A program made the position numbers and the translations under genes. A stretch of 64,000 bases of DNA from Sipunculus nudus (taxonomy: Eukaryota; Annelida; Sipuncula; Golfingiida; Sipunculidae): positions 23,474,058-23,538,057 of the forward strand of contig CM049310.1 of NCBI GenBank assembly GCA_026874595.1. The letters run 5' to 3'. Of this stretch, positions 1 to 11,787 are shown piece after piece. Under the pieces are notes generated by a model. The model searched no databases. It was not told the DNA's origin and saw only the letters and a program-made list of their open reading frames with translations. Numbering within the stretch: position 1 is the first letter of the stretch; every line of letters begins with the position of its first letter.

Positions 1-501
1 CCAATACCGTCACCACGATAAGTCCCCTAAATGTAAACTCTCGGATAATGACCTGTGGAAAGTTCTTTCAACAACCAAGAAAGCAAACTGAAGTCCAAAA
101 GCACAAAATACAGGAGAAAGTCTCTGAAAATGTATAATTACCGCATTCGTCGGATAAGGTCTTAGAATCGGACACACGCTTCTGCGTCCGCTGGTATCTG
201 CTCTGCTGTCTGCCCCCTGGTTCTAAAAAACAGCCCCTTTATATACCTTCATACCCCAAGCCGGGAATTTTCCACTTCTCGAACAATCTATAAGTTCTGC
301 AAAACACGCGTTTCAGGAATTATCTAGAAAGACATCGCTGTGCGTACCTCCACATACCAGGCTCATCACGTGACCCACGACCAGGCGTGAAAACCCAAGG
401 CTCACATGACAACGAGAGTTCAACCAGTACGGATTAAACATAAAATGTAACAACAACACGAGTTACGCCCGTGTCACACAATAAAAAGAGCACCTGTAAC
501 A
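1..501 (-). mobile_element. LTR fragment cut by the window edge
   Basis: Read on the minus strand this begins TGTTACAGGTGC at 501 and runs left past base 1. A TATA-like GGTATATAAAGGGG lies on the minus strand at 234-247, about 255 bp in, which fits an LTR promoter. The first dozen bases match the start of the solo LTR ending at 39975 (TGTTACAGGTGT), and both carry a shared stretch containing AATCCGTACT, so I treat them as relatives. There is no pyrimidine-rich tract just right of 501, so the body of the element, if any, would lie left of the window. It may equally be a solo LTR. Confidence 0.55.
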
Positions 502-3500
502 ATACACATCTGACCAACTTAACTATCTTTGTTCAACAAACTTACTTTTATAAAAGTGTAAGTTTCCCATTGAATCGGGTAAAAAAACACGCAGTTGTGA
601 TCCTGCCAGGTCGTAGAGTAAATACATACAATGAGCTCCCTGCAGCTGCTCACAGATCATGTCATACTTTTGCACACCACCTCTGTCTGCTCTGTAGAAT
701 AAACATGATGCGTTGAACATTCGAACAGCATGTAACAAAATGAAGATGCTCAGGTATCAGATGAATTCAGATGATACAGAATCGCTGTAACAACGGATGA
801 ACCGAGGTACCTGTATGCCTTATCAAGCCTCAGATGATGCAGCTAATTTACATCACTCCATATGCAAGCAAAATTATCATGATTGATTTAATCAAGGTAT
901 ATATACATCACTCGAGATCAGACACGATGTCAAAACATAGATGTTCAAGTTCAAAGCATAATATAAACTCCGTAAATAGTAGGTGTTAAATTTCAATATG
1001 CAATTAAGCCTGCCATCGACATTTTTTTTTTCAAAATCTCCATAACTTATCATGATTTTTTTAAAAAAATAAGCTAAATACTTTTATGGGTTTTTTTTCA
1101 TAGATATAAGGTAACAGGACCATATGGAATTTAAATAGCCTTCAAATAGACTAATTTTCTGTATATAAAATAATTATAAGACTTCCATATGCATCATTGA
1201 AATGCAATGGCAGTTTATAGCCACTGGGGAGGTAGCTCTTTATTTATTTACTAACTGAGTTACATAAAGCCCACTCTGTCTGAGCGGATTATATAAGGTA
1301 AAATTTTGTAAAAAGTGTCCGGAACATGTCTTAAAAGCCATGATTGTTCTTTCCTTTTCATATTATTTTTTTTTTGTTTTTGTTTTGTTTTTCATAAGTA
1401 TCTTCATTTTATTTTTGTACTGGGAGCACTTTATGTGACTGTCGCCTAATTTCGTGTTCCATCGGGGAATTTCTCAAGAACTTATAAAAGCAATATTCGG
1501 GATGTTTCATGGATTTATTTTGTCGAAAATTTCAAACTAAGATCTGAATTGTTGCTGTTTAAATTATGACATATGTATTGTACGCTAAATGACTTGGTTT
1601 GCACAGTGCAGTTTTATCGAAATCAAGAAGGCTCAGGCCACTCCTTTGGAGCCATGGTGTTGAGAGCCTCTGCATAAACTCGAGAACCTCCATTGTAGCA
1701 GTAATGGTGTTAGTAAACAGAACTTATTGAGGGAACACTCAAAGGAATTTTTGTTAAACAAACAACATATATGTGGTTTAAAGATTTTTTTTTTTAATTC
1801 GGGTGTGCTCTTTTCTTATTTAGTCTGTATTGAATTCTATCGCATAAATCTGAAACATGAGAACACCATTCTTTATCCGTTTTATTTGATGCAGTATCTT
1901 AATGAATCTGTTCATGATTTTTCCCCCAACGTACAAAGGCTTCTGCCAGACCCAACCCTATATACTGAGTTGATGTATAGAGATTAATAGAGTGTAGGGT
2001 GTTTATGAGGATTAAGAGCTTTGAGAATTTAAAGAGGGGTTTACCGTTTCGACCGCCTTCCTCGCTAAGTCTTTACCACAAATGACTCTCCACTCAGGAG
2101 TGAATAGGCAATGTTCATGGACTGCAGGCAAAATGTAGAATGGATAATCCTATCGCGTCTATATGAAGGAGTGTTTGCTCCCAAAAACAGCCCAGAAAAG
2201 CTGCAAAAATGATCAGGTCCTAGACCATGCAGACACTCAAAGTGTTAAGTCGGAAGAGTCTCTCAATGAGCGATATCGTTTTTTGCTGCCGCTAGGCCAG
2301 ATCAAGCCGAGCCGAGTTTATCCCGAAGCCAAAGTGAGCAGATTTTATGTAACTGTGCTTTAACTTGAGATAAAGTTAATACAAAAAGATAAAACTTTTA
2401 CAATTAAAAATGACAAATATAAATGTTCAGGTTTTGTTATTTTTTGTTTATATTTATAACAAACTTGTTAAATGTAAAATGGATGCAGTATATGTCACTG
2501 TATAACTTGATTAAAACGGGTACTTTGTAATCGTCAAATGAATAGGCTTTCAGGTCAGTTTAAGCCAGCCAACATTTTGCAAGCCGAGTCGAGCCACGAA
2601 ACTCGGCTTACTACTATTTAAAGTCAGCCGTCTTTTGTCCATGCCAGCCGCATTTGTGTGGCTTACACGTCTTCGGGCTCAGTAGCTTCATGTTTCGTGG
2701 GGGTTTTTTGTCGACATACTTGATGCTAAAGCCGCCTGCAGCGACGAAACGTATACCTTTGCCGGACGACTGTTTCGTCGCCTCCCCATACATAGAGTAT
2801 GTGCATCGTGATTGAACACGATACGAACGTAAATTCTGGAAAAGGCAGCTTTATTATCAGTTTCACAGCCGGTGTGACATCAAAACTTCTTCAAAATGGC
2901 AAAATCTGGCAATATCTTATTTTAATACAATTACCACAAATTGGCATCTGGAAGTTCTTTTTACTTCATTTATTGTGTATTTTTGTCTAAGAAGATACTG
3001 GCCATATATATACTGCCTATAACTGCCAAGACAAGCAGTAAAAATTATTTGTAGCTACGACATTGCTTTTCGTACTATTCGCGTTTTATAAGGGAAGTAG
3101 ATATATTTAAAATGGTAATTAATGCAATCAGCTTACCATAACAGAAATTTGTTAAAATAAGATACCCGAGATCGTGATCGGTCTTCTCCTTTTTACAGAC
3201 ACAGATTGTACGGAGCTTATAGAATCCTACCCAAGTGCATATGTGGGTGACTAAATGTACTCTCAAATATATTTAACATTTTTTTCACCCTTGGTGGCTG
3301 GTCCTAATACAGGACCTGGGTTTATCATATTACGTATACGGTATACGACATCTTATATATACTTACTTAATATTGAGTATCTTTTTTCTATAGTTTTGGT
3401 TTTAATGGTTTACCATTTGAATGAAAAACACTTTCTATACATCCGTTCCTCTTATATTTTGGTCCATTTGATTTCAAAAGTATAACAGATTAGAAAGTAG

Positions 3501-4950
3501 AAGAGTCACTCGCAGTGAGTAGGATCTGAATTAAGCTTGCCTGGGATACTAGTGTTGCTGAATCAATGAACTGCTGAAACATGGTTCAGATTACGCTGAG
3601 CATCACGTGTACCGGCCAGGCTCTCTCCGGTATGCCGTGCATGCCGTGGTTTACAAGGTTTTTATATACGAGTTTGAGGGGAAACCCGGCAGACTGCAAC
3701 TCATCCTGTCTACCGGGTTAATCTGGTACTCCTGCTATCATATCCAACTATGCATGTGTACTATTTAATGTAGGTTTTTGTTTACCGTGCTATAGTTAAG
3801 GTTCTATGCAGAACTGTAATATAATTCCTACATATAAACATATTACAGACAATTAAAACACCGGACGTCTCTAGTCAGATGAACGGATCCTTGGCATATT
3901 GTGTTTTAATCGTTGTTGTCTAATCAAGAACTTGATAGCGAACATCCGAGTACACCCAAGTGTACATAACGTGCTACGTTGCTTTGTTTTCAATTTCTCA
4001 AGCGGCCACCAGACGTCGCCTCGCGTATTAAAGTTCACTGTGCGTTTACAACGTTTGCTGTATTGGAGTTTCCATGTATACTATAAAAATTAGCAGTTTT
4101 AACACGTTTGTTAGTTTAATCCCTTCGTGCTCCCAGCCTCTCGCTTCCTCTGGATCAGGATGTTACATGATTGTTCGATCTTTATATAGGATAAAATTTC
4201 AGTACATATCAGGCGAGTAAATTTCACCCTATAGTTTAATAGAAAGGATATGTGGAAAAGGAACAGCGTATGGAAAAATTCATGTCGCGTGTAATTCATG
4301 TCATAGGATAACTACTTTATTAGTTTACCGGTAACGGAATTCAATATGATGTATAACTATTTTCATATTCACAGTTTGCAGTCAAACACACATTGTCCAA
4401 ACTTTTGGACTATGTGTGTTTTTTTTTTATTTTAATTTTGTACCTGTTCTTTGTATGTTGTGTTAAACCCAGCAGAACACGGGCTTAATATAATCTTAGT
4501 AACTCTGTTGAATTCATAACAGATTTTAACCATTTGATTAACATTTCTAGGTTTTACCCATCTAAAGTTTAAATATTTCAAAGTTTTTTGGGAACAAAAT
4601 CAAGTATTTCCATATTTTGTGACATGTCAGAAATGGTTTCGATTCTCATTTTTTGTGACATGTTGGCGAAGTGCTCTCCATTAATGTCATTGTTTCTTTC
4701 TTTTGTTCACAGGCTTGCTGGCATGTTGTCTGGTACATGTCTTTTCCATGCTTTACTTTTACAAGAATTCATAAGATAAGATAAGATAAATGATTTGTTA
4801 ATTCCATACATAAAAATGTGAAGAAGTGAAAACAAAAGTTCTTTTTAAAAGGTTGTAGCAAGGCATGACATGATTGTCGTCAGTATAATCTATGAACCAA
4901 GTTTTAATTGTGTTAACAAGTCAACCGTGCCCTTGGATTACACGCGTCAC
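502..4950. other. Gene-free AT-rich spacer
   Basis: No exon, RNA gene or clear mobile element was recognised. Open frames here are under 90 codons with no family resemblance. Poly-A/T tracts are common, and 2560-2790 is locally more GC-rich with short imperfect palindromes around GAGCCACGAAACTCGGCT. Confidence 0.5.
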
Positions 4951-4961
4951 TCCGTGGGCAA

Positions 4962-5428
4962 TTTATATATTAATAGCGTTAGGCGATTTTTGTGATTTTC
5001 CGTATCTCCTCTGATACCGCCGTACGGATTGCCGTGATTTTCGATATACATATGCTCTGGGTTTGTCCAAAGAGATTCCGCCCCCTTTTATTTGCAATAT
5101 TTGCGTATTACCTGCATAATTAATAATTTTAATATTTGCTCCCCCGTGGGCGCCTCTTTTCTTTGTGTCTTTGGGCCCGGTAACACAATGGCCATAGGGT
5201 GTGTGATGGCGGGACAGAGTTTTACTCCGGGGGCCCTATCTGGGGTTTTCTCACATTTCGTGGTGACCGGCCCGAAATAATCCGCATTGGTGATCCCTTC
5301 TCAAAAGGCAACCTCCGCGCAGCGAAAAGGTCTATTGTGCACAAGGGAATCTCGCGTGAGGAGAATGCTCAAAAGGGGGCTTTTTTAAAGAATGAAAATT
5401 TTCCAAACGGTAGTGAATGCAGGGCAGT
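4962..5428 (+). mobile_element. Helitron-like 5' end, second copy
   Basis: The stretch TTTATATATTAATAGCGT and the next ~130 bp match the start of the 311-bp element at 6811 with scattered differences, including ACATATGCTCTGGGTTTGTCC. The first dinucleotide is TT where the better copy has TC. No hairpin plus CTAG end was found downstream, so this copy is truncated, diverged at its end, or interrupted by the foldback element that starts near 5432. The GC-richer tail (5140-5420) has an open frame that I do not recognise. Confidence 0.45.
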
Positions 5429-5431
5429 GTG

Positions 5432-6384
5432 TAAAACCCGGACCCCACGGTCCCCGGACCCCAAAAACCAATTTCCTTATTTTCCATTATTTATATCGAT
5501 AAAAACACCACTATTGCTGATGTAAGAACAGAGCTATGTCCCTAAATGTTGCAGCTTTGTAAATGACCAATTCACTGAAAGATTTAAATTTACAAAAATA
5601 TTTCGATGAAGACGGACCTCATTTACTTGACTTTGCTGACTGTTCCATTTTGACGAACCCCAGTAACCACCGCTCATATTTTTATTTATGACTAAAAGAG
5701 GGGGAAAAATTTGCTTTCATGTCACACACTAAATATAATTATTTGTTATTCTAAATGAAAATATAATAGTACGGGCACGCTGTGGGAGATTTATTTGAAG
5801 TGCACTAACAGTCGTTGCGGACCGAAGACCGAGCTCTTCCACATAACAACAGGTTTCGTGTTCCATTCATAACAACCATGCAATTTAAAGTTGGCAATAA
5901 TATAAATACCGAGAGGAATTGTTGATTACATGCATTTCAAGCAACTACAGGTTCCAAAATAATGATTTTGTAAATGTTTTTAATTATACTTCTTAAAACG
6001 CTACACAAATTAAATAAATAGCAAATATAAATTATGAATAAAAACTGAGACAAAAATGTAAAAATACAGATAAAAACACAATAATAAATAACAAGGGTGT
6101 TATGGCTAAACGTGATGTGAAATACATGTATGTACTAAAGAAATGGTAAAACAACGAGAAAACGGGGTCCGTGTAATCCGTGAGGTCCATGCGCCAGGGT
6201 CCGTAAGTGGTTTTTTTTTCAAATTTTGTTGCAAAACAGACTATTTTTTATGTTTTAACCAAACATGATAAAAATATTTCTTTAGATAAGATTATGCTAA
6301 AATATCTGGACAAATTACCATGAGAGTTTAAGAATTACAAATTTTTCTTGGGGTCCGGGATCCGGAGTGGGATCCGGGGAACGC
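5432..6384. mobile_element. Foldback/MITE-like element with GGTCC-rich inverted ends
   Basis: The left end has CCCGGACCCCACGGTCCCCGG followed by ACCCCAAAAACCAATTT. The right end, reverse-complemented, has CCCCGGATCCCACTCCGGAT then CCCGGACCCCAAGAAAAATTT. These are imperfect terminal inverted repeats of about 40 bp around AT-rich sequence with no coding potential. A further GGTCC-rich block lies at 6163-6205. No certain target-site duplication was seen. Confidence 0.4.
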
Positions 6385-6810
6385 AGTGACTGTCTCACTG
6401 GAAAACATTGGCTCAGCTTTCAAACAGAAAGGAATGCGTGATATTCAAAAATATATACAGCCATAAAATACACCACATAATATAATGCTACCACGAAGTT
6501 TTGCGCAGCGGGAATGACCGACCATGTAAATGCTCAGTTTTTGTGCGTTATAACCGGAATGCAATTATCGAGATCACGTCTCTGCGCTGTACTGTACTAC
6601 CATGCAAGATAACAGGTTCCTTTACTGGCGGATTCATGGGCTCGGAGGGCAACTTTAAATGGCGATGTTCAGCATAATATATATTTTCATATAAAAATGA
6701 TTTTATCTAACATATTTCTTCATTTTATTTAACACAACTTCTTCGAAAATTCTCCGGTCATCCTCTCGGCTTCAATTAGAGTTTATGCATAACACCATGC
6801 ATATAATTGA

Positions 6811-7121
6811 TCTATATATTAATAGCGTAACGCAATTTGTGTGAATTTACATGTCTCCTCTGACACTACGGTTTGCCGTGATTTTTGACATACATATGCT
6901 CTAGGTTTGTCCGAAGACATTCCATCATTCGGACAAGAACGTATTTGTCCAGGTCATTCAGACTCCGGCACAAGGTTAACTCAGAGACAGAACACTTATA
7001 CCAAATGTCGGATTCAAAGAGACAGTAACATTGTACACCCAAGACATGCAACTATGACAGACTATTTGACATCAGAACTAAATGCTCGCCCAAAACCGTG
7101 CGTAGCACGGGTAATTGCTAG
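6811..7121 (+). mobile_element. Non-autonomous Helitron, complete
   Basis: It begins TCTATATATTAATAGCG directly after an A and ends CTAG directly before a T, the A^T insertion pattern of Helitrons. Seven bases before CTAG is a perfect GC-rich hairpin, CCGTGC-GTA-GCACGG (7096-7110). These are the three Helitron hallmarks: 5' TC, 3' subterminal hairpin, CTRR end. At 311 bp it encodes neither Rep nor helicase and would depend on a partner in trans. Its 5' part is shared with 4962 onward. Confidence 0.7.
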
Positions 7122-8525
7122 TATGCACATAATGTACCTACGGACATTGATCTTGAGTTGTTCACAGAACTCTCCTGCCCTGTCAACCATGTAGTGTTTT
7201 AGTAACTACGTCAGGTTTACAATCAATGAATCAATGCTTATATACTAAGGTCAGCTAAAAGATGTTTTATCTTTCGTTTTTTTCTGTGTCAGGGTTTGTG
7301 GAAAATGTTGTAAAGTTCTACAAGTTAACGAATTTGCAAAAAGCAAACGTCGAGAAAAGCCTGATATCTCGAGACCAGATTTGTGTTCATTCAGTGAAGC
7401 TAATCCTGCAAACTCTAATGATTCCTGGTACTAAACGGATGCCTGTAAGTAACAAGGGCGTCTCTCTTTGAAAGTTACAGGGGTGATTGGATTCAATTGA
7501 TGATAGGAAGCATCTTGAATGCAATAAACATTGCCCTCGTGTGTTCCATTGCTGAAAAATATTTCAGTCATTGAGATAGATCTCAGCAGTGGCTGGAATG
7601 GTTGGTTTTTTATTTTGAATAAGCTTAAAATGATGCAAAGGTATGTGGAGCTATTTCGGATTTCTATATGTTCAATTGCATGATATTCATATTTTGATAA
7701 TGAAACAGAATCTGCATCTGTTAGAGAAATACCATTTAATGTAAGTTACTTTTGATCTAACATGATAAAGGTGAAGCCGTCTTGGCCTGAACGAAAAACT
7801 TGTTTGTTTACCTCCATCAGAAAGATATCATGTTATTCCTTGAGATGTTGGTTAGTTTGTCTGGACAAATGTTGATGAAAACCTGCATGTGAAGGTTAAT
7901 ATATAGGGTAACACCCAAATATTACCACAGTATATTTTAAATTCACAGGATAACAAACCATGCATTGTGACATTCCTTTGTTCATGGGTAGAAGTCGTCC
8001 CATTCATAGGTATTAGAGTTCAGCAACTGACCGGGTGAACCGCTGATACCTAGTTTTTTTCTCTTTCATTTAATAATAAACAAACGTACACATAAATCGT
8101 GCTCAAATGTAATTTATTATAGGACTTATAGTATACAAATATGCATAAAAATCTTGATTAGGAAACACGAAACCTTTACACGTGGTTAAGGTAGGAATCC
8201 TATCAAAAAATTAATGAAATTAGATCTAGCTCGTACGATCTATCAAAATAAGTGTCTTGGGTGTCCACGCAAATAAGTATAATTTCATAAATCAATTACT
8301 TTGACATGATGTGAAATGCGAAAATAAATATCAAAAGGCTGTATCAAGTCGTATCGTTTCTTGGCCTAATAAGTGCGACATGTTTCAGTAAAAAAAAATA
8401 AGTATGTGACCTTTATACGCGTAAAGACGTATTTAGCATCTTCCAAAAGCTGGTGGATTCCGATAATCGAGCAACCACGCATGCGTCTGAGGAGGTTACT
8501 AATACGTATTCCTCGTGTACAGTGT
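7122..8525. other. Gene-free spacer
   Basis: No recognisable gene or repeat structure was seen. Short open frames are unremarkable. Confidence 0.5.
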
Positions 8526-8529
8526 TTGT

Positions 8530-9765
8530 TGTAATATCCATGTATTACATGTACGTCTGTGTTGATATATCAGTGTACTACATCTATGTTGTTATATCCG
8601 TGTACTGCATGTATTACGTCTGTGTTGTAATATCCAGGAATTACGTCTATGTTGTTATATCCATGCATTACATGTCTAACATCTGTGTTGCAATATCCAT
8701 GTATTACTTCTGTGTTTTTATATCTATGTATTACATGTATTACGTCTGTGTTGTTATATTCATGTATTACGTCTGTGATTTTATATCCATGTATTACATG
8801 TTTTACGTATGTATTTGTTATCTCCATGTATTACATGTATTACGTCTGTGTTGTAATATCCATGTATTACATGTATTACGTCTGTGTTGTAAAACCCATG
8901 TATTGCATGTTTTACGCATGTATGTTGATAATTCGTGTACTTAATATGTTACGTCTGTTTTGTTATATCCATGTATAACATGTATTATAACTGTGTATCA
9001 ATGTACTACATCTGTGTTGTTATATCCGTGTACTGCATGTATTACGTCTGTGTTGTTATCTCCATGTATTACATGTATTACGTCTGTGTTGTTATATCCA
9101 TGTATTACATGTATTAAGTCTGTGTTGTGATACGAATGTATTACATGTTTTACGTATGTATTTTGTTATCTCAATGTATTACATGTATTACGTCTGTGTT
9201 GTAATATCCATGTATTACATGTATTACGTCTGTGTTGTAAAACTCATGTATTACATGTTTTACGCATGTATGTTGTTATATTCGTGTACTTAATATGTTA
9301 CGTCTGTTTTGTTATATCCATGTATTACATGTATTATTACTGTGTTTTTATATCTTTGTATTACATGTATTACGTCTGTGTTGTTAAATCCATGTATTAC
9401 GTCTGTGTTGTAATATCCATGTATTACATGTATTACGTCTGTGTTGTAATATCTATGTATTACATGTATTAAATCTGTGTTGTGATACCCATGTATAACA
9501 TGTTTTACGTATGTATGTTGTTATAATTGTGTACTTAATGTGTTACGTCTGTTTTGTTATATCCATGTATTACATGTGTCACGTCTGTGTCTTTTATATG
9601 AAAGCATGTATCAGAGGTATATACGCCTACTTTGAAACAAACACGTGTAACATGTAAATTGCGTATGTTGTAATTCGCATGTATAAAATGACTACGACTG
9701 TGTCGTAATTTGCATGCATAAATTACATATATTATGTCAGTGTTGTAATGCCCATTTGATATAAT
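8530..9765 (+). repeat. Minisatellite, ~36-bp unit
   Basis: About 1.2 kb of degenerate tandem copies of a 36-bp unit typified by TGTTGTAATATCCATGTATT followed by ACATGTATTACGTCTG. Some units lack the ACATGTATT segment, giving 27-bp variants. Blocks near 8820-8960 and 9180-9310 are nearly the same in order, so a larger multi-unit duplication is present. Because 36 and 27 are multiples of three, several frames stay open and give tyrosine/valine-rich strings on the plus strand. That is a by-product of the repeat and not evidence of a protein. Confidence 0.85.
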
Positions 9766-9769
9766 ATAC

Positions 9770-10812
9770 ACTAACAGAGCAACTGTGGTCTCACCATCAG
9801 TGGACGAAAAAGCTGCTCCAAATATATGTGCTTCTTAATGTAAATAGTTTGTGCTTGTGTTCAAACTTGTATCACAGTCTACAAATCATCATGTCATTAC
9901 CCAATAAGTAGAATTCATTCTCTGAATTTCGAACAGCATGGTACATTTGCAAGGTGCTTATCGAATCTTTTGTGATGGTTATAAATTTCGATTTATCATG
10001 GCAATACATTTCTAAATCCGTAAAGACGAAAACTCAAACTCAGATGGCATGACTTAGAATAAATTCTACGAGGGTGAAAAAACAAAAGTATTCTTTAGTT
10101 TCCGACAGTAATCTTTTCGAGATTTAACCATTCATTTTGACTACAAAACCTGCGGTGAATTCTCATAGGAAATAAACCCTTCTAACCTCCTGTTACGTTG
10201 ACCAGTTTGAAATTTTAAAACGACTGCCAATTTAGGATTACACAATTGTGTGCATGACAGTGGCCCTAAAGAACATCTTCAAACGATCTATGGTCACATA
10301 GTTTTTTTTTTCACTTCGATCTTTTACGGACGCACGCTTCGTCATGGCCACCGATAACTCGAGCTAAAAAGTGCTCTTGGTGATGGCAATAATAATAATG
10401 ATTGTCATTCAAAATACATTTACCCTCCGCGTTACATTCATGGTAATATATTTCATTCTACCAACTGCTCTGCGGGGGAAATTTGTCGTAGATTGCCTCG
10501 AGGGAACCATGTGTATTGGCTCTATTGCACCCGGGAATGTCCAGCCATCAATGGTCAAAACATTTTGTTCAGTGCTCGCCAGGTATTGAGACAAATGTTT
10601 CGACCTTTGAGCGCACGGCATTCCGTGGTGTCAGCCAAGTTATCGCCCAGACATTAATGCTTGGCTCGGCGCCAATATACACTGCATCCTTTAGTCTCTG
10701 TCTACGGGAAAAGGTCCCTTTGAGGCAGTTGTAGAAAGAAATGAACTTAAGGAATGGAATGAGGCCACTGTGAAGGCGTGTAGGTACACTAAAAGTGCAT
10801 GTATCACGAACT
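9770..10812. other. Gene-free spacer downstream of the calmodulin-like gene
   Basis: No family was recognised. The 10440-10740 stretch is less AT-rich than its surroundings and is open in more than one frame on both strands. I could not assign it, and it may be an old transposon fragment. Confidence 0.4.
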
Positions 10813-10818
10813 TTTATT
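10813..10818 (-). promoter_or_regulatory. Possible polyadenylation signal
   Basis: AATAAA on the minus strand, about 430 bases past the stop codon of the calmodulin-like gene. It is a plausible 3' end signal, but the hexamer is common in AT-rich DNA. Confidence 0.25.
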
Positions 10819-11248
10819 AATCTTTGGTAAGTTATAACCCCTCAGTAATGGCCAGTGTATACCGTCTTCTGGTCTACAAGGTCTCAGGGTTCTAAAACAA
10901 CAAGGGATAAAATTCTAAAATATTATTATAAATTGTACCATGATGGTCCAATTCATCTTTAAAAACTGGTATCCCTTGAAAACACATTCCCCGTACATCT
11001 GGCCTTTCCAATAAATAGCGCGTTTTATCTGAGTCTGCAGCACAACGGATTGCTGCGGGTCAGTTTCACTTCCGTGTGTGCTGGGAGTATCAGACCATGC
11101 ATGTCCATGTTGTTGGTCGGTAGCAAACCTCGTATAAACCTAACGTCAAACGTCTCTTGTCTTTTCTATGTTTGTATGCCAACTCCGTATAGGCATGGTC
11201 GTACACTTAATACTTGGAATGTGAAAAAGCTGCCGACGTCCAGATTCC

Positions 11249-11304
11249 TCAATCCTGCTTGGACTGAAACGGCTGCATCATCGGCTGCATCATCTGGACG
11301 AATT
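11249..11304 (-). CDS. Calmodulin-like gene, exon 4 (terminal coding exon)
   Basis: The acceptor CTCCAG ends at 11305 and the exon opens AATTCGTCCAGATGATG. With the G carried from exon 3 this gives E-F-V-Q-M-M, the standard end of a calmodulin EF-hand 4, where the E is loop position 12. Next comes [12 protein letters not shown] and TGA (11249-11251). The tail replaces the short TAK end of calmodulin and contains a duplicated MMQP. The exon is only 56 nt of coding sequence, too short for ordinary gene finding. The match in phase and in the next expected residues makes it convincing. Confidence 0.85.
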
Positions 11305-11692
11305 CTGGAGAACAAGGGATCATTTGTTAAATTAAATACGCGTTAACAAATGTACAAATATTAAGCACTTTATGTATTGTCCGTATATATATTCTGGTAT
11401 ATATAATATGATTCCATGCTACTACAGCAACATGCATTTGACCACATTATATACCATTGTTAAAAATACACGCATATAATGTTTGTAATATGTATTGTGT
11501 TAATTAACTACGGCTCATTATGTGATTTAAAATATATCGTATTAATGATATTTCGGAAACCTCGCCAAAACATTGTAAGGTTACTGATATTAACATTCCC
11601 AATACAATCAGAGAGAGAGAGAGTTGTAATTCGCGACTTCACAGTCCGGGAACGTATATGATTCTCAACATAACTGATTTTCAACAAATGGT

Positions 11693-11787
<95 letters not shown>

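Noticed and set aside
5199-5525. 108-codon frame with GC-richer composition
   Set aside because: It spans Helitron-like sequence and the start of the GGTCC foldback element, and no protein family was recognised.
8453-8944. 163-codon open frame, Tyr/Val/Cys-rich
   Set aside because: It is the 36-bp minisatellite read in one frame; other frames and the other strand are equally open.
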